Below are positions 53,401 to 63,290 of a stretch of DNA of 64,000 nucleotides, in pieces. Where the stretch lies: NCBI GenBank assembly GCA_964023275.1, contig OZ029913.1:41239757-41303756 (forward strand), in the 5' to 3' direction. A program made the position numbers and the translations under genes. The notes below the pieces were generated by a model. It did not search any database and was not told where the DNA came from. It saw only the letters and a program-made list of their open reading frames with translations. The DNA comes from Norana najaformis. Taxonomy: Eukaryota > Annelida > Clitellata > Crassiclitellata > Hormogastridae. Positions within the stretch are counted from its first letter, which is position 1. Each line of letters begins with the position of its first letter.

Positions 53401-56400
53401 AGAATAATATGGTCAGTGCTATTATTTAAAATATATTAATAATCTGATCGACTTAAAAGATTCTAATGCTGCATGAGAAAATGATACGACGGTTGATTGT
53501 AGTTTTCCGACCCATTACAGTAGCAGTAGTAAGCTGTCGTGTGTGACTTTGAAAGTTTGACTTACAAATGTCGTGCGATTGAATAGTTTGACTTAGGGCC
53601 TACAAATGTCGTGCGATTGAATAGTTTGACTTAGGGCCTACAAATGTCGTGCGATTGAATAGTTTGACTTAGGGCCTACAAATGTCGTGCGATTGAAAAG
53701 TTTGACTTAGGGCCTACAAATGTCGTGCGATTGATAAGTTTGACTTAGGGCCTACAAATGTCGTGCGATTGAATAGTTTGACTTAGGGCCTACAAATGTC
53801 GTGCGATTGAATAGTTTGACTTAGGGCCTACAAATGTCGTGCGATTGAAAAGTTTGACTTAGGGCCTACAAATGTCGTGCGATTGAAAAGTTTGACTTAG
53901 GGCCTACAAATGTCGTGCGATTGAATAGTTTGACTTAGGGCCTACAAATGTCGTGCGATTGAAAAGTTTCTGTTGTGATTGAACTGTTCGTTTAGTTAAA
54001 ATTTCGAAAATCAAAGACTTTGTGTCTTTACTCGAGTCAACACTTCGCTGCAAATCGGGCGAGTCGACTGTTCGAAGCCCGATCATTGACAATTACACGA
54101 AGTATACGAAAGATCCTCGACACATATATACCTAATATATATGTACATATACATACACGTGCAAATACACTGTGCTTATATACACATAGATATATTACAT
54201 GTACATGTATATAATAGTATATTCCATTTCTCGTATAAATAAATAAGAGAAATCGGGCAGTAGTTGATGCGCAGTGGCTTGGCGTACTTCGAACCCCAAA
54301 CCTTAGAAGACGTTGAGTGTATATAAGCAGTCGCTCATCATACGCAGTAGCGTCTCCAAGGTTTCCAGCGCACGCCAACTTCATTACGTCTTCCTCTGTA
54401 CCGAGAAGAACTGATGAACTGATTCTTCCATCAAGGCCAAGCACCCCCCTTTTGCTCCTTCCTTTACCCCTCCCCGGTAGCACTTCAGCTTTTATTTTCT
54501 GCGTCAAAAGATCCCGCCTGAGAGGCTCCAAAATGTGCTACCGAAACGCTCTGTTACAATATGAATCAAAAGAAATTAGCCACTTCTTGAAAAAGCAATG
54601 AGATTGCCCTACCCTGCCTTTTCTTACTTTACATTACCTTACTTTACATTAACTCGTCTTAACTTTCCCTACCTTATCTCACTCTACCATATCCTTATCT
54701 ACCCTGCCCTACCTTATCTTAATCTACTTTACCTTGCCTTACATTACATTAACTTCTCTTACCTTAACCTACCATAACCCAATCTACCCTACCGTATCCT
54801 ACTATACCTGACTTCATCTTACCTTACCTTTCCGTGCCTCTGCTTACACAAGATTTGACCAGCTGATCCTATTGTTTGTTCCCGTAGAGTTCCTCTAATT
54901 TTCAGGCCTGGTTCAGTCACTTGGATCAGTCAAATCCAATGTAGTCATATTATGATCGAAAGAAAAACAAGCTACCAAAACATTTCTTACTTACTGTCAA
55001 TGCCCAATTGGTCCAGATTTCTCCTTCGCCTTCACGTAAATAGGAAGGCTATAAATTTATTAGGCTGATTAAAGCAGGTGAAGATTTACTTACTTATTTA
55101 CCCCTTGTGATCATTGCCAGTAAGTGGCACGCCATGAAACGAAACAATTTTTCTGTGAACAATTGGGGCGCTGCATAATTATTTTCCTCTTCTTGCTCGA
55201 CATTAGGAAGGAAGCAAGCAAACGAAAGCAAGCAAGAGAAAAAGAAAGGACAGAAAGAAAGAAAGAAAGAAGGAAGGAAGGAGGGAAGGAAGAAAGGAAA
55301 GAAGAAAGGATGGACAGCATAAAGAAAGAATGGAAGGAAAAAAGAAAGAATGGAAGGAAAGAATGACGGATAGAAGGAAAGATGAATGAATGGATAGATG
55401 GATGAATAGATGAATGGATGGATGAACGAATGAATGGTTAGAAACGCTGGAAAAAAGGAACAAAGAAAGGAGGAAAGAAACTAGGGAGAGAGGGGGAGAA
55501 TGGAGAGAGGAAGGGAGTGCATTTGATTGGTAAATAGTAAAGTGATCACTCAGATGGAAGGAAAAGAGCAGAAAATGGGAAATGGGAAAATCGAAGGAAG
55601 TACTTGGGAAGAAAGGACGGGGGACCGAGAAGAAGGACGAAGGAACAGATGCAAGGCCGACAAGGAGGAGGAGGAGGAGGAGGAGGAGGAGGAGAAGGAG
55701 GAGGGAAAGGAGGAGGAGAGGAAAAGGATGGAAAAACAGTCGGTATTCCGGAAGTGGATTCCGCTGATTTATCCATATCTTTCTTTGAAGTCAAAGCCGC
55801 CATCTTTTCCGGTTGCCCAAAGGAACCTCATCCCCAAACCGGAAGCCAATTGTAAGTTGCGGGACCAAAGACTCTTGATATGCATGACACGCGTCACGTC
55901 GCTCGCTACCCGAAGTCGTCCGATGAAGACGGGAAGTCATTAGCAAGCCGATCCTCCTGCCTTTAAACACTCCTCGTGCGTGACGACCGTCAAGAACGCC
56001 ACTCCCTGCCCTACTCACCCTCCCCGACCTTTTAGGAGTTGAAAGATGAAACCATGTAACCTTACTTCTGCAGGGGGCATTCTCATCGCGCAATCGCCCT
56101 CTCTTAAATTTACCCAAGGGTTGATCAGTCTATTTCAAGCATTAACCCAATTCGCATCACTGACTAAAGGGCAGTTCTCTAGAATTAGGACCGGCATTTT
56201 CTTGCCGTCCGATTTACTGCAGTCCTGAAAGAAGCAACACATTGAGACAACGGACAACAGTGAGTTTTATTTTCAAAACTCACAAAAGCATGAAACTAAT
56301 TTCTGTCTATCGTCGCTCCGTCGGCAGCTGTCTCAGTGATTGGCAATTACTAATTTTGTAATTAAATACCTTGATGTACTTTTTCTCAGTTTACCTGGCG

Positions 56401-56769
56401 AAATCCAAACGAATTCGATTTGCAGGATGGAATGACGCTTAGAATGACATTTAGAATGAAGTAATTAATGATGTGACGAATTATGTTTAGCGAGAGATAA
56501 TGAAGTACGTAGAAAATGACGTTCAAAATGAAATATAAAATGAATCAGAAAATGGTGTAAGTCTTATCTTAGAGTGAAGTTAATCTTAGAGTGAAATTTC
56601 GAATTGCTCACGCTGAGAATGAAGTAAAAAGTGAGGCGTTAAATTACAAAGACAATGACTGTTAAAATGAGGTACTGATTTTGGGGTTTAGAATGACACA
56701 TAGAATGACATTTAGAATGAAGTATAAAATGACGCTTAAAAGGATGTCTAGGATGAAGTTTAGAATGAC

Positions 56770-56845
<76 letters not shown>

Positions 56846-59138
56846 CCGATGTTAAGAATGAGCAAATTGACATTCAGAGAGAATTTCTGCCTCTAGAGTT
56901 CTGAAGTTGACATCTGAGAGAGAGAGAAAGACAGAGACAGAGAAAGAGAGAGACAGGGAGAGACAGAGAGACAGAGACAGAAAGAGAGAGCAGACAGCTC
57001 GCAGAGAGAGAGAGCCAAAAAGATAGACAGGCAGACACAGGGCAGAGAGAGAGGCAGACAGACAGCAGAGAGCGTGAGAGAGAGACTGCTGTATCTACTG
57101 CTGCGGAGTCAAACTCCGTATTGTTTATAGACCCTACATCTCCATATTTATGAAATGCCATCTGAAAGTGCTGACGACGGCCACGCAATTCAAAGAACTA
57201 TCCCCTTGGCAAGGGTATTGTCCCCGAGCGAAGAATTAGGTCAGTTCGGCGAACTGGTTCAGTTAGCCGGCGAATCGAGACAGCTGGTGCCTGAGCGAGT
57301 TTTTAGCGCAAGAAACGAAAACTTTCTACCTCAGATTATCCATAAAGCAAATAGATCAACGCGATCAAAGGCGAGTGCCAGACTGGTAATTCGCTTTTCA
57401 TTCATCTCTGTGACAGGAATTCGAATCCCTATCCATCATGTCAGTTTGTATCGGGTCACGTAAACAAACTTTCGATATCGACGCCTCTACTGACAAATGT
57501 TGTGAGATCCAATTGATATTGTAATCGTAATCGTAATCCCGAGATTTCTACAGCGCCCAACAAAAAGCTAAGTTGCACAAACCAGCTTATTCAAAGGCGC
57601 TCAGTCAAAACAAATCGATAGATAGGGAGGGTTCGCTCCAGGTCAAGATTCAAGAGTCAGGCATGCAGGCAGAGAGTCAGACTGCTATAGTAGATGGTGT
57701 TTGGAACTGATACGGAAAGTGAGATAAGGAGAAGAGGAAGAATCAGGATAGGATCTGTGAAAGAGGAATATTTTCAGTTTTGAGTGAAAGACTTTCACAG
57801 ATATTACAAAGGATGAAGTGTTGGTTTCGTTATCATACCTCGCTTTACACAAAGAACACGAAACGATGGATCGTTCGACTGAACATTTTACTCCATTTTT
57901 CAGTCAGATACTTTTACTCGCTTAATTAACTGAATTCCAACCTGCAATTTTGATGGCATCAGTTGGCACCAAAAGGACAGAAGGCGTCAGTCGTTCAAAT
58001 TTGATCAAGTACTCTATCATTCGGATTTTTAGAAAATATTGGATGATTGATACGCTAACTCTATTTCTGACCCTACCATAACCCTAATTGCAACCTACTA
58101 AATCTAATCCCAATCTAACCCTGGCTTTAACTTTAATAACAATCCTAACTCCAATCCTAACCTTAATCTTAACCTTAATCCAAACAATAACCCAAATTCT
58201 AATCTAACCCTAAGCTTAAACTTAATTATAAAAACCAGTCTGTAACTCTGAAATTGAATTGCAGTGTAAGTTCGTGGCGTGTACTTACCCAGCATTTTGA
58301 TGACAGCTCTACAGGCGATCGTCTGATGCTGCATGCGAAGGTCCGACCACTGCGGTGCTTGACCTCCTGACCCGAACAGATCCGAGTAAGTCCTCGTCTG
58401 CGAAGATCGTCGAATGGCCGTCGCTATGCGTCCGTAGAGGGCGCTGATGACGACCATCGGCGCCAGGAAGAACAGGAACGTCGACACCTCGAACGCGTGC
58501 CGGATGTACCGATCCTCTCGGATGTTGCACGTCGCCGACTCCGGAAGCGGAAGTCCGCGCTCGTCGTAAAGGTAGACGACGCCATACTGAATATCGATGG
58601 GCACTGCGCAGACTCCAGCGACGACCCAGATGACGACGATGACACGTGCTGCCCTCTGGAGGCTACACTTGGTCTGAATCCACATCGGATGGCATATGGC
58701 TACGTAGCGTTCCACCGTGAAGGCCGTTATAGTGAGGATCGACGCGTAGGTCGAGGTCTCGGCGGCCACCGTCCGCAAGACACAGAAAGCCTCGCCGAAG
58801 ATCCACGGATAGGCCGACCAGAAGGTGTACGTCTCCAACGGAAGACCGAGAACGAGCAAAAGAAGGTCGGATAGGGCGAGATTGACGAGGTAGAAGTTGG
58901 TGGCCGTGTGCATATAGCGGTTGCGAGCGATGACGATGCACGTGCAGATGTTGCCAATGACGCCCGTTACCAGGACGACGAGATAGATGATTGTCATGGG
59001 AACGACGATCGACAAATCCTGGCGCCGCCTACCGAGCTTTTCGAGAAGCAGCGCCGAAATTGTTTGTGATGAAGAATTGAACTGTGAATGATTCATCGCC
59101 AGGCCAACCATCTCATCCTCCTCCAAAACATCATTCAT
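41101..59138 (-). CDS. Neuromedin U/pyrokinin/Capa-type peptide receptor, 412 aa, two exons
   Basis: This is a rhodopsin-class plasma-membrane receptor for PRXamide-like neuropeptides, usually Gq-coupled. Exon 1 is 59138-58289 and exon 2 is 41489-41101. The borders are G|GTAAGT and CTTCAG|TG in phase 1, and the join gives 1,239 nt without a stop. N-glycosylation sites Asn16 and Asn21 precede TM1 (Asn63 in GVIGNICT). TM2 has LALSDLL (Asp91); Cys119 and Cys204 should form the extracellular disulphide; TM3 ends ERY (143-145) in place of DRY, normal for this subfamily; Trp171 marks TM4; TM5 contains [10 protein letters not shown]6 ([14 protein letters not shown]) and TM7 ([10 protein letters not shown]) come from exon 2. 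The [18 protein letters not shown] and [16 protein letters not shown] blocks are characteristic of NMU/pyrokinin/Capa receptors. I cannot decide which ligand from sequence alone. The start has A at -3. The 16.8-kb intron carries many repeats. Confidence 0.9.
41600..41830 (+). mobile_element. Retroelement 3' tail with AATAAA and (CATT)n
   Basis: TTTTGTTCTTTAGGAATC is followed by AATAAAG and TTTTCATTCATTCATTCA, a poly-A-signal-plus-microsatellite end typical of LINE 3' UTRs. No coding part is visible, so the family is unknown. Confidence 0.45.
41860..42010 (-). mobile_element. LINE 3'-end copy, family B (antisense)
   Basis: CATAATCGTAGTCTCTAGAT, AGTTTATTCACAGGCGCTAA, GGTCGAGGTTCAAGGGTCAG align with other family B copies. 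Confidence 0.75.
42011..43115. other. No recognised gene within GPCR intron
   Basis: TCTGATCTGATCTTATC-like short repeats near 42085-42115. A 69-codon minus-strand frame at 42659-42868 has no known motif. Confidence 0.45.
43116..43340. repeat. 25-bp minisatellite
   Basis: The unit TGTTTATGCATTGTCTCCGT plus TCAGC is repeated about nine times with few changes. As 25 is not a multiple of three and the unit lacks stops, all three plus frames stay open. Confidence 0.92.
43341..44225. other. No recognised gene
   Basis: ACATTACATTA-type AT text at 43770-43865 and a GAGA-rich patch at 44125-44225. Nothing coding. Confidence 0.5.
44226..44330. repeat. 105-bp segment, copy 1 of 2
   Basis: GAGAGGAAGAGGAAGAGAGT through CACGTTTTTAATTTGTTAGG is repeated at 46232-46336 in the same orientation with only two differences. 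Confidence 0.9.
44331..45489. other. No recognised gene
   Basis: Purine-rich GAGGAAGAAG tract at 44370-44520; the rest is ordinary AT-rich DNA. Confidence 0.5.
45490..45735 (-). mobile_element. LINE 3'-end copy, family B variant (antisense)
   Basis: GTAATCGTAATCATAAAAC, AACCAGCTTATTCATGAGCG, CAGTGGGGTTGTCCAAAGAT, CTGGTTGCCAGGACACCAGA and GGTGGGTTGTGTTTAAGCTG show both 3' modules in inverse order of the sense copy at 36290. Confidence 0.75.
45780..47000 (-). mobile_element. LINE reverse-transcriptase half (CR1/L2-like, antisense)
   Basis: Minus-strand reading gives, in order and over several frames, [19 protein letters not shown] (YADD box near 46670), [46 protein letters not shown], and [20 protein letters not shown] 105-bp foreign segment (46232-46336) interrupts it between LDFKS and HSKLDYC. 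It is multiply broken and 5' truncated. Confidence 0.85.
46232..46336. repeat. 105-bp segment, copy 2 of 2, inside LINE
   Basis: Two mismatches in 105 bp against 44226-44330. It breaks the LINE reading described for this region. Confidence 0.9.
47170..47350 (+). mobile_element. SINE family A
   Basis: GATTTGAATCTCGGGCTAGG, CGGTCCGCACACGGATACC, GTCGAGACCCTACGGTTGCT and ACGTTTACATTTACAT tail; more diverged than the copy at 35905. Confidence 0.75.
47351..47600. other. Nothing recognised
   Basis: Ordinary DNA between a SINE and the MITE. Confidence 0.45.
47610..47970. mobile_element. hAT-type MITE, 361 bp, perfect 8-bp duplication
   Basis: It starts CAGGGCCGTTTAAGG and ends GATAAGACGGCCCTG, giving CAGGGCCGT/ACGGCCCTG inverted ends. 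CCCGGCAA flanks both sides (47602-47609 and 47971-47978), a perfect 8-bp target duplication. Internal CGTAGGCCCTAGGCAC motifs recur near both ends. There is no coding capacity. Confidence 0.9.
47979..49019. other. No gene; short duplications and TGAC/TGGC repeats
   Basis: AATTAGATAATCACTCATGC occurs twice about 50 bp apart (48157 and 48206). From 48630 to 48860 the text is an impure GACTGACTGGCTG array. Confidence 0.6.
49020..49440. repeat. Pyrimidine-rich TCC tract
   Basis: About 420 bp, almost all C and T on the plus strand, with TCCTCCTCC cores. Confidence 0.85.
49485..49545 (-). mobile_element. SINE family A tail (antisense)
   Basis: TCTATAGCGACCGTATGGTC followed by TCGACCCTGATCAGTTTCCA, the reverse of the family tail. 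Confidence 0.7.
49546..51229. other. No recognised gene within GPCR intron
   Basis: CTGT microsatellite patches at 49614-49680, 50427-50460 and 50515-50545, and a TCC-rich patch at 50830-50915. Open frames here follow composition. Confidence 0.5.
51230..51425. repeat. (GACA)/(CACACAGA) microsatellite
   Basis: Nearly 200 bp of GACAGACAG and CAGACACACAGA text. Confidence 0.9.
51545..51850 (+). mobile_element. SINE family C (tRNA-derived), near full length
   Basis: Pol III A-box-like TCTAGTGGTTAGCCTGCTGG and B-box-like GGGATTCAGATCCTCGC about 30 bases on. Body: GAGATTTCAGCTCCATTGGC, CTGACCGTATACTGTCAGTG, CATATGCCGAGGCCAAGAAA, CATGGCTGCCTC. This copy is the best guide to the family. Confidence 0.85.
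51851..53555. other. No recognised gene
   Basis: CCATCCATC/CCGTCCGTCC microsatellite at 52930-53050. ACACTGCAAAAATAAAATCT at 53220 resembles an element end (compare the MITE end at 2648) but I find no partner. Confidence 0.45.
53561..53968. repeat. 38-bp minisatellite, 11 copies
   Basis: Eleven near-identical copies of a unit starting ACAAATGTCGTGCGATTGAA and continuing TAGTTTGACTTAGGGCCT. The main variant is GAATAG versus GAAAAG or GATAAG. High uniformity implies recent expansion or homogenisation. Confidence 0.95.
53969..54600. other. No recognised gene
   Basis: ATATACATGTACAT text near 54120-54220. Frames of up to 164 codons (minus, 54037-54531) show no domain. Confidence 0.45.
54605..54840. 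repeat. CTTAC/ACCTTA degenerate repeat
   Basis: ACCTTACCTTA and CATTACCTTAC variants recur throughout, like the tract at 7560-7760. Confidence 0.8.
54841..55200. other. Nothing recognised
   Basis: Ordinary DNA between two low-complexity tracts. Confidence 0.45.
55205..55735. repeat. Purine-rich tract (GAAA, GGAA, GATG, GGA)
   Basis: A long polypurine-biased stretch: GAAAGAAAG (55240-55280), GGAAGGAAG, GATGAATGG (55380-55440), and (GGA)n at 55668-55710. Confidence 0.85.
55736..56429. other. No recognised gene
   Basis: More complex sequence than its neighbours but with no domain I recognise. Confidence 0.4.
56430..56768. repeat. TAGAATGACATT degenerate repeat
   Basis: AGAATGACAT, AGAATGAAGT and AAAATGACGT variants recur at 12-15-bp spacing from 56430 up to the (GA)n. 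Confidence 0.85.
56773..56842. repeat. (GA)n microsatellite
   Basis: About 35 uninterrupted GA units. Confidence 0.97.
56910..57090. repeat. GAGACAGA-rich tract
   Basis: Impure GAGAGACAGAGA text following the pure (GA)n. Confidence 0.8.
57091..57514. other. Unrecognised 102-codon open frame
   Basis: A plus-strand frame (57155-57463) has balanced composition but no domain I know. It lies in the GPCR intron on the opposite strand and has no splice support. Confidence 0.35.
57515..57800 (-). mobile_element. LINE 3' end, family B (antisense)
   Basis: The minus strand reads [18 protein letters not shown] (decayed C-terminus), then the family 3' region and GGGCGCTGTAGAAATCTCGG with (GATTAC)n tail (57518-57542). 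It is the most complete small copy. Confidence 0.85.
58060..58240. repeat. CTAACCCTAA-like degenerate repeat
   Basis: CTAACCCTGG, CCTAACTCCAATCC and CCTTAATCTTAACC-type hexamer-like units, just inside the GPCR intron next to exon 1. Too irregular for telomere. Confidence 0.75.
58289..59138 (-). CDS. GPCR exon 1: N-terminus to intracellular loop 3
   Basis: 850 nt from ATG (59136-59138) to donor G|GTAAGT (intron begins 58288). It encodes TM1-TM5 and most of loop 3, ending [11 protein letters not shown], directly before the VAVVVAF start of TM6. Confidence 0.92.
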
Positions 59139-60384
59139 CTTGGGCTTTCTTTCCCCAAAGATGGGTCACTACCCCTCCTTGTAAATCGACCTAATCAGTT
59201 CACCCTACATATCGGTCTCTGTCCCACCTTAGAAACCAACTTCTGTTCCATCTTAGAAACCAACTTCTGTTCCACCTTAGAAATTGGCCTTTTACGGGTC
59301 GAATACCTCTGTATAGTTCGTGAAAAATTCCAGGAACCGACTGAAATACAAAAATCTTTCCTTTCAAATGAGTTTATGCAGCTGGAAAGTTATATAACGC
59401 CTTTTCTAAGGATCTTTCGAAGGCGATATGGAAAGTCAAGAGAATGAGTTCGAATTTTGAGGGGCAGAAAACCGGACTGTGCTGGTCATTGCAACATCCG
59501 GAGGACACCGCAGTGACCAGGATGTGAATCAGCTGCTATTTAACTCTAAGGATGATTTAGAAGCAGTTTATTCACATGAATCGAAATCTATTCCAATGCA
59601 GTGCAATCTATTCATTCTAATCTAATTCAGTCAAACTCACTCTCATCTGTTGTAACTTCATATTATATGACACAAGTTCCAAGGATCACATTTACTTTAC
59701 TACTTTACTTAAATTTCTAAAGCACCAATTTCTAATTATAAGCATCAATCGATGGCGCTGTAAGCAACCGAGCGTTGATAATTCGCTATAGAAAGATACC
59801 TATTCACAATCGAACCCTTATACACTGCGTTACAAGTCCAACGCTCACCCAATCAGTCACTAAGTCAGACTGTTGTTATACAATGATACATATTTGCACG
59901 TAAACAGTAATTCAATGTCTTACTATATTAAGCTTATTTCATCTGTTAAATGAGCTTAATTTATGAAGTAGACCTGACCTCTTGACTTACCTGGTAGTGA
60001 CGATGCAGCTGCTGGGTTCTGTTTTCGCCTTAAATACAAAGAGCAGAATCCTTCTTATAAATCTCGATAAAGGTTAACTGCACTCGAACATTTAAATCGG
60101 TTCAATTCTCTTGACCTCTTGACATCCTGACGCGTGCGGTCATCTGTATTCTCTGCTTCTCGGGTTTCACTGTTCCGCTCGACTGATCAAACGGTTCTAC
60201 AAAGCGTAGCCGGTCTGAGCCGGTGATGGTTCTACTGAAGCGCAACGATGCTGGCTGCTGGCACCGGATGCTGAGGACAGTGAGTCATCGAGTGATAGGG
60301 ATGGGAATGGCGCACAGCCGCATCACTGATACTGCTGCTGGCTGCTGTCGCTGAAATAACTGGAACGCGGAGTTCCGCTTGAAC
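59139..60384. other. GPCR 5' flank; 24-bp triplicate at 59215-59290
   Basis: TTCTGTTCCACCTTAGAAAC-type units occur three times in tandem. GTTATATAACGCCTTTTCTA with TTCGAAGGCGATAT (59391-59432) is a retroelement-end hairpin. I cannot place a promoter. Confidence 0.5.
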
Positions 60385-60570
60385 ATACAGATATGTATGT
60401 ACATGTATGCATGTATGTATGCATGTATTATTTATGTATGTATTTATACATGTATGAGTATTTATGTATGTAAGTATGTGTATGTGTATATGTATGCACA
60501 TACATACATATACATACACTACGCATACACATAAATACACGCATACACATATAAAGATACTTATATAAAT
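60385..60570. repeat. TATG/CATA microsatellite
   Basis: TGTATGTATG passing into CATACATACA at about 60495; the two halves are inverted complements and could fold back. Confidence 0.85.
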
Positions 60571-61100
60571 ATGAACATACATACACGAACAACACGAAAT
60601 AAAAATAGCACAACATAGCATACCATAACGTGAAAGCATAACATGAGACAGTATGACAAAATATAGATATAGCATAACATAACATAACACAGACCGATAT
60701 AACAGCAAAACCTCTATAAATTTCTCGATTTTCATAAAGACGGCGTGGCTCAGTAAATTCGCCTCGATTCTGGTCCAATAGATCAGACTTTTGAACATTC
60801 GAGGAAGAAGTCGACCAAGATCCGACCAAGACGGAGTAGATCCGTCTTCTGCTCCTTCTTCTACAGTCGACAACCGGAGAAAGTTCGACCGTAAACCGAG
60901 TAAAACTCAAACGAAAACATCTTCAGAGTGGGAAATAAAAGAGACTCGTGAGCTCGAGAAAAACATCCAATCAAATCATCGTAGTTTAGATGTATACAGC
61001 CATTTATATAGCGCTTTAACGACGATCCTCAAGGTGTTGGCCTGAATCTACGTGAGCAACGTATGAATGGTTGCGCGAAATGAAAAGAAAGAAATGGTAA
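60571..61100. other. No recognised gene
   Basis: ATAACATAGCAT-type AT text (60605-60700). CATTTATATAGCGCTTTAAC at about 60999 is another dispersed motif copy. Confidence 0.45.
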
Positions 61101-61107
61101 AAGAAAG

Positions 61108-61109
61108 AA

Positions 61110-61166
<57 letters not shown>

Positions 61167-61200
61167 GGCACACAGACAGACAGGCACACAGATAGAAAGA
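61108..61200. repeat. (GACA)n microsatellite
   Basis: A nearly pure GACA array followed by GACAGGCACACA. Confidence 0.95.
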
Positions 61201-62155
61201 AAGACTGAAAGAAAGAACGAATGGAGGAATAAAGAAGAGAAAGGAAAGGAAAGCACAGAAAAAAGGAAAACAAGTAAAAAGATGGAAAATTAGAACGCGA
61301 GATAATGAAATAAGAAGAATGAGAAATTGAAATACGATAAGCACAGTATGCAGCACATAAAATATTCAGACTATTATAAGACAATCAGCGTTTATTGCTC
61401 TTCTGAAACGGATGTTCGTCTGATCATGTAATTTTTCACCTTTTCATTTGCAAGTCACTTGTCAAAGACAAAAGCAGTTGGCTCGGTTATTCACACTAAT
61501 GTTCTACTCAGGTTTTTCTGTATGTCTGTCTGTCTGCCTGACTGCCTGCCTCTCTGTCTGTCTATCTTTGTGCTTGTGCTTGCGTGTCGGTCTGCAGCAA
61601 AAATATGGTGTATTTCATTAGAGTTCATGGAAGTTGAACTGGAAGATATCAAAGAACTGACTCGGCCAAGTCGAGGATGGTTACTGAGGTTCCTTGAATC
61701 ATGGAAAGATGAATAATGTAAAGATGGAAGTGTGTGGAATGTCGAGTATTCGTCTACAACTGATCGTCAAAACCCGAATTTCTATTTCGAACGACCCCCC
61801 ACCCACTGGATTCAAGTTCCTTCAGCAGCCATCTGGACACAGACAAGTAGTTCCAGCTTCGCTTGTTCGCTTTTTTTGCAAATTCAAGAATCCGCCTTCA
61901 GTCCAAGGTTTCCGGTTTACCCCCATTCTACCGGGCTATTCTTGTACATTGATCTATTAGTACGTGCACAGTAAACACGACTCATATGTACAGCCGTCAA
62001 CATCTAACCTACAGAACATAGCCAACAAAGCTTTTCTTTTTCGTAACTACGCGCAAAATACCCTATTTTACTCTTAAAGTTCAATGAGTGTTCATGACAT
62101 AACTATTTTAAGTACATGCGCCTCTCAGTTTCCTAGGCTAACCGATTTAACTAAA
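61201..62155. other. No recognised gene
   Basis: GAAAGAAAGG-like text to 61280 and a CTGTCTGCC patch at 61525-61565; otherwise unremarkable. Confidence 0.45.
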
Positions 62156-62159
62156 CGAA

Positions 62160-63290
62160 CTACACAGAGCTACACAGAACTACACAGAGCTACACAGAAC
62201 TACACAGAGCTGCACAGAGCTACACAGAGCTACACAGAGCTACACAGAACTACACAGAGCTACACAGAACTACACAGAGCTACACAGAGCTACACAGAAC
62301 TACACAGAACTACACAGAACTACACAGAGCTACACAGAGCTACACAGAGCTACACAGAGCTACACAGAGCTACACAGAACTACACAGAGCTGCACAGAGC
62401 TACACAGAGCTACACAGAACTACACAGAGCTGCACAGAACTACACAGAGCTACACAGAGCTACACAGAACTACACAGAACTACACAGAACTACACAGAGC
62501 TACACAGAGCTACACAGAGCTACACAGAGCTACACAGAGCTACACAGAGCTACACAGAACTACACAGAGCTGCACAGAGCTACACAGAGCTACACAGAAC
62601 TACACAGAGCTGCACAGAACTACACAGAGCTACACAGAGCTACACAGAACTACACAGAGCTACACAGAACTACACAGAGCTGCACAGAGCTACACAGAGC
62701 TACACAGAACTACACAGAGCTACACAGAGCTACACAGAGCTACACAGAGCTACACAGAGCTACACAGAGCTACACAGAACTACACAGAGCTGCACAGAGC
62801 TACACAGAGCTACACAGAACTACACAGAGCTGCACAGAACTACACAGAGCTACACAGAGCTACACAGAACTACACAGAACTACACAGAACTACACAGTAC
62901 TACACAGAGCTGCACAGAGCTACACAGAGCTACACAGAGCTACACAGAGCTACACAGAGCTACACAGAGCTACACAGAGCTACACAGAACTACACAGAGC
63001 TACACAGAGCTACACAGAGCTACACAGAGCTACACAGAGCTACACAGAGCTACACAGAGCTACACAGAGCTACACAGAGCTACACAGAGCTACACAGAGC
63101 TACACAGAGCTACACAGAGCTACACAGAGCTACACAGAGCTACACAGAGCTACACAGAGCTACACAGAGCTACACAGAGCTACACAGAGCTACACAGAGC
63201 TACACAGAGCTACACAGAGCTACACAGAACTACACAGAGCTACACAGAGCTACACAGAACTACACAGAACTACACAGAACTACACAGAAC
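62160..63290. repeat. 10-bp satellite, about 113 copies, with higher-order repeats
   Basis: The unit TACACAGAGC and variants TACACAGAAC, TGCACAGAGC and TGCACAGAAC tile 1.13 kb in perfect 10-bp register. The variant order repeats as a block of about 15-18 units at 62341, 62521 and 62741. From about 63000 to 63220 the array is almost all the first variant. No unit contains a stop in any plus frame. Confidence 0.97.

Noticed and set aside
53561-53968. Regular direct repeats resembling a CRISPR array
   Set aside because: Units are contiguous with no unique spacers, and the genome is eukaryotic.
54037-54531. 164-codon minus-strand gene
   Set aside because: Low-complexity and AT-repeat-derived C-terminal half with no domain.
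57155-57463. 102-codon gene inside the GPCR intron
   Set aside because: No homology I can recognise and no supporting signals; left as unassigned.
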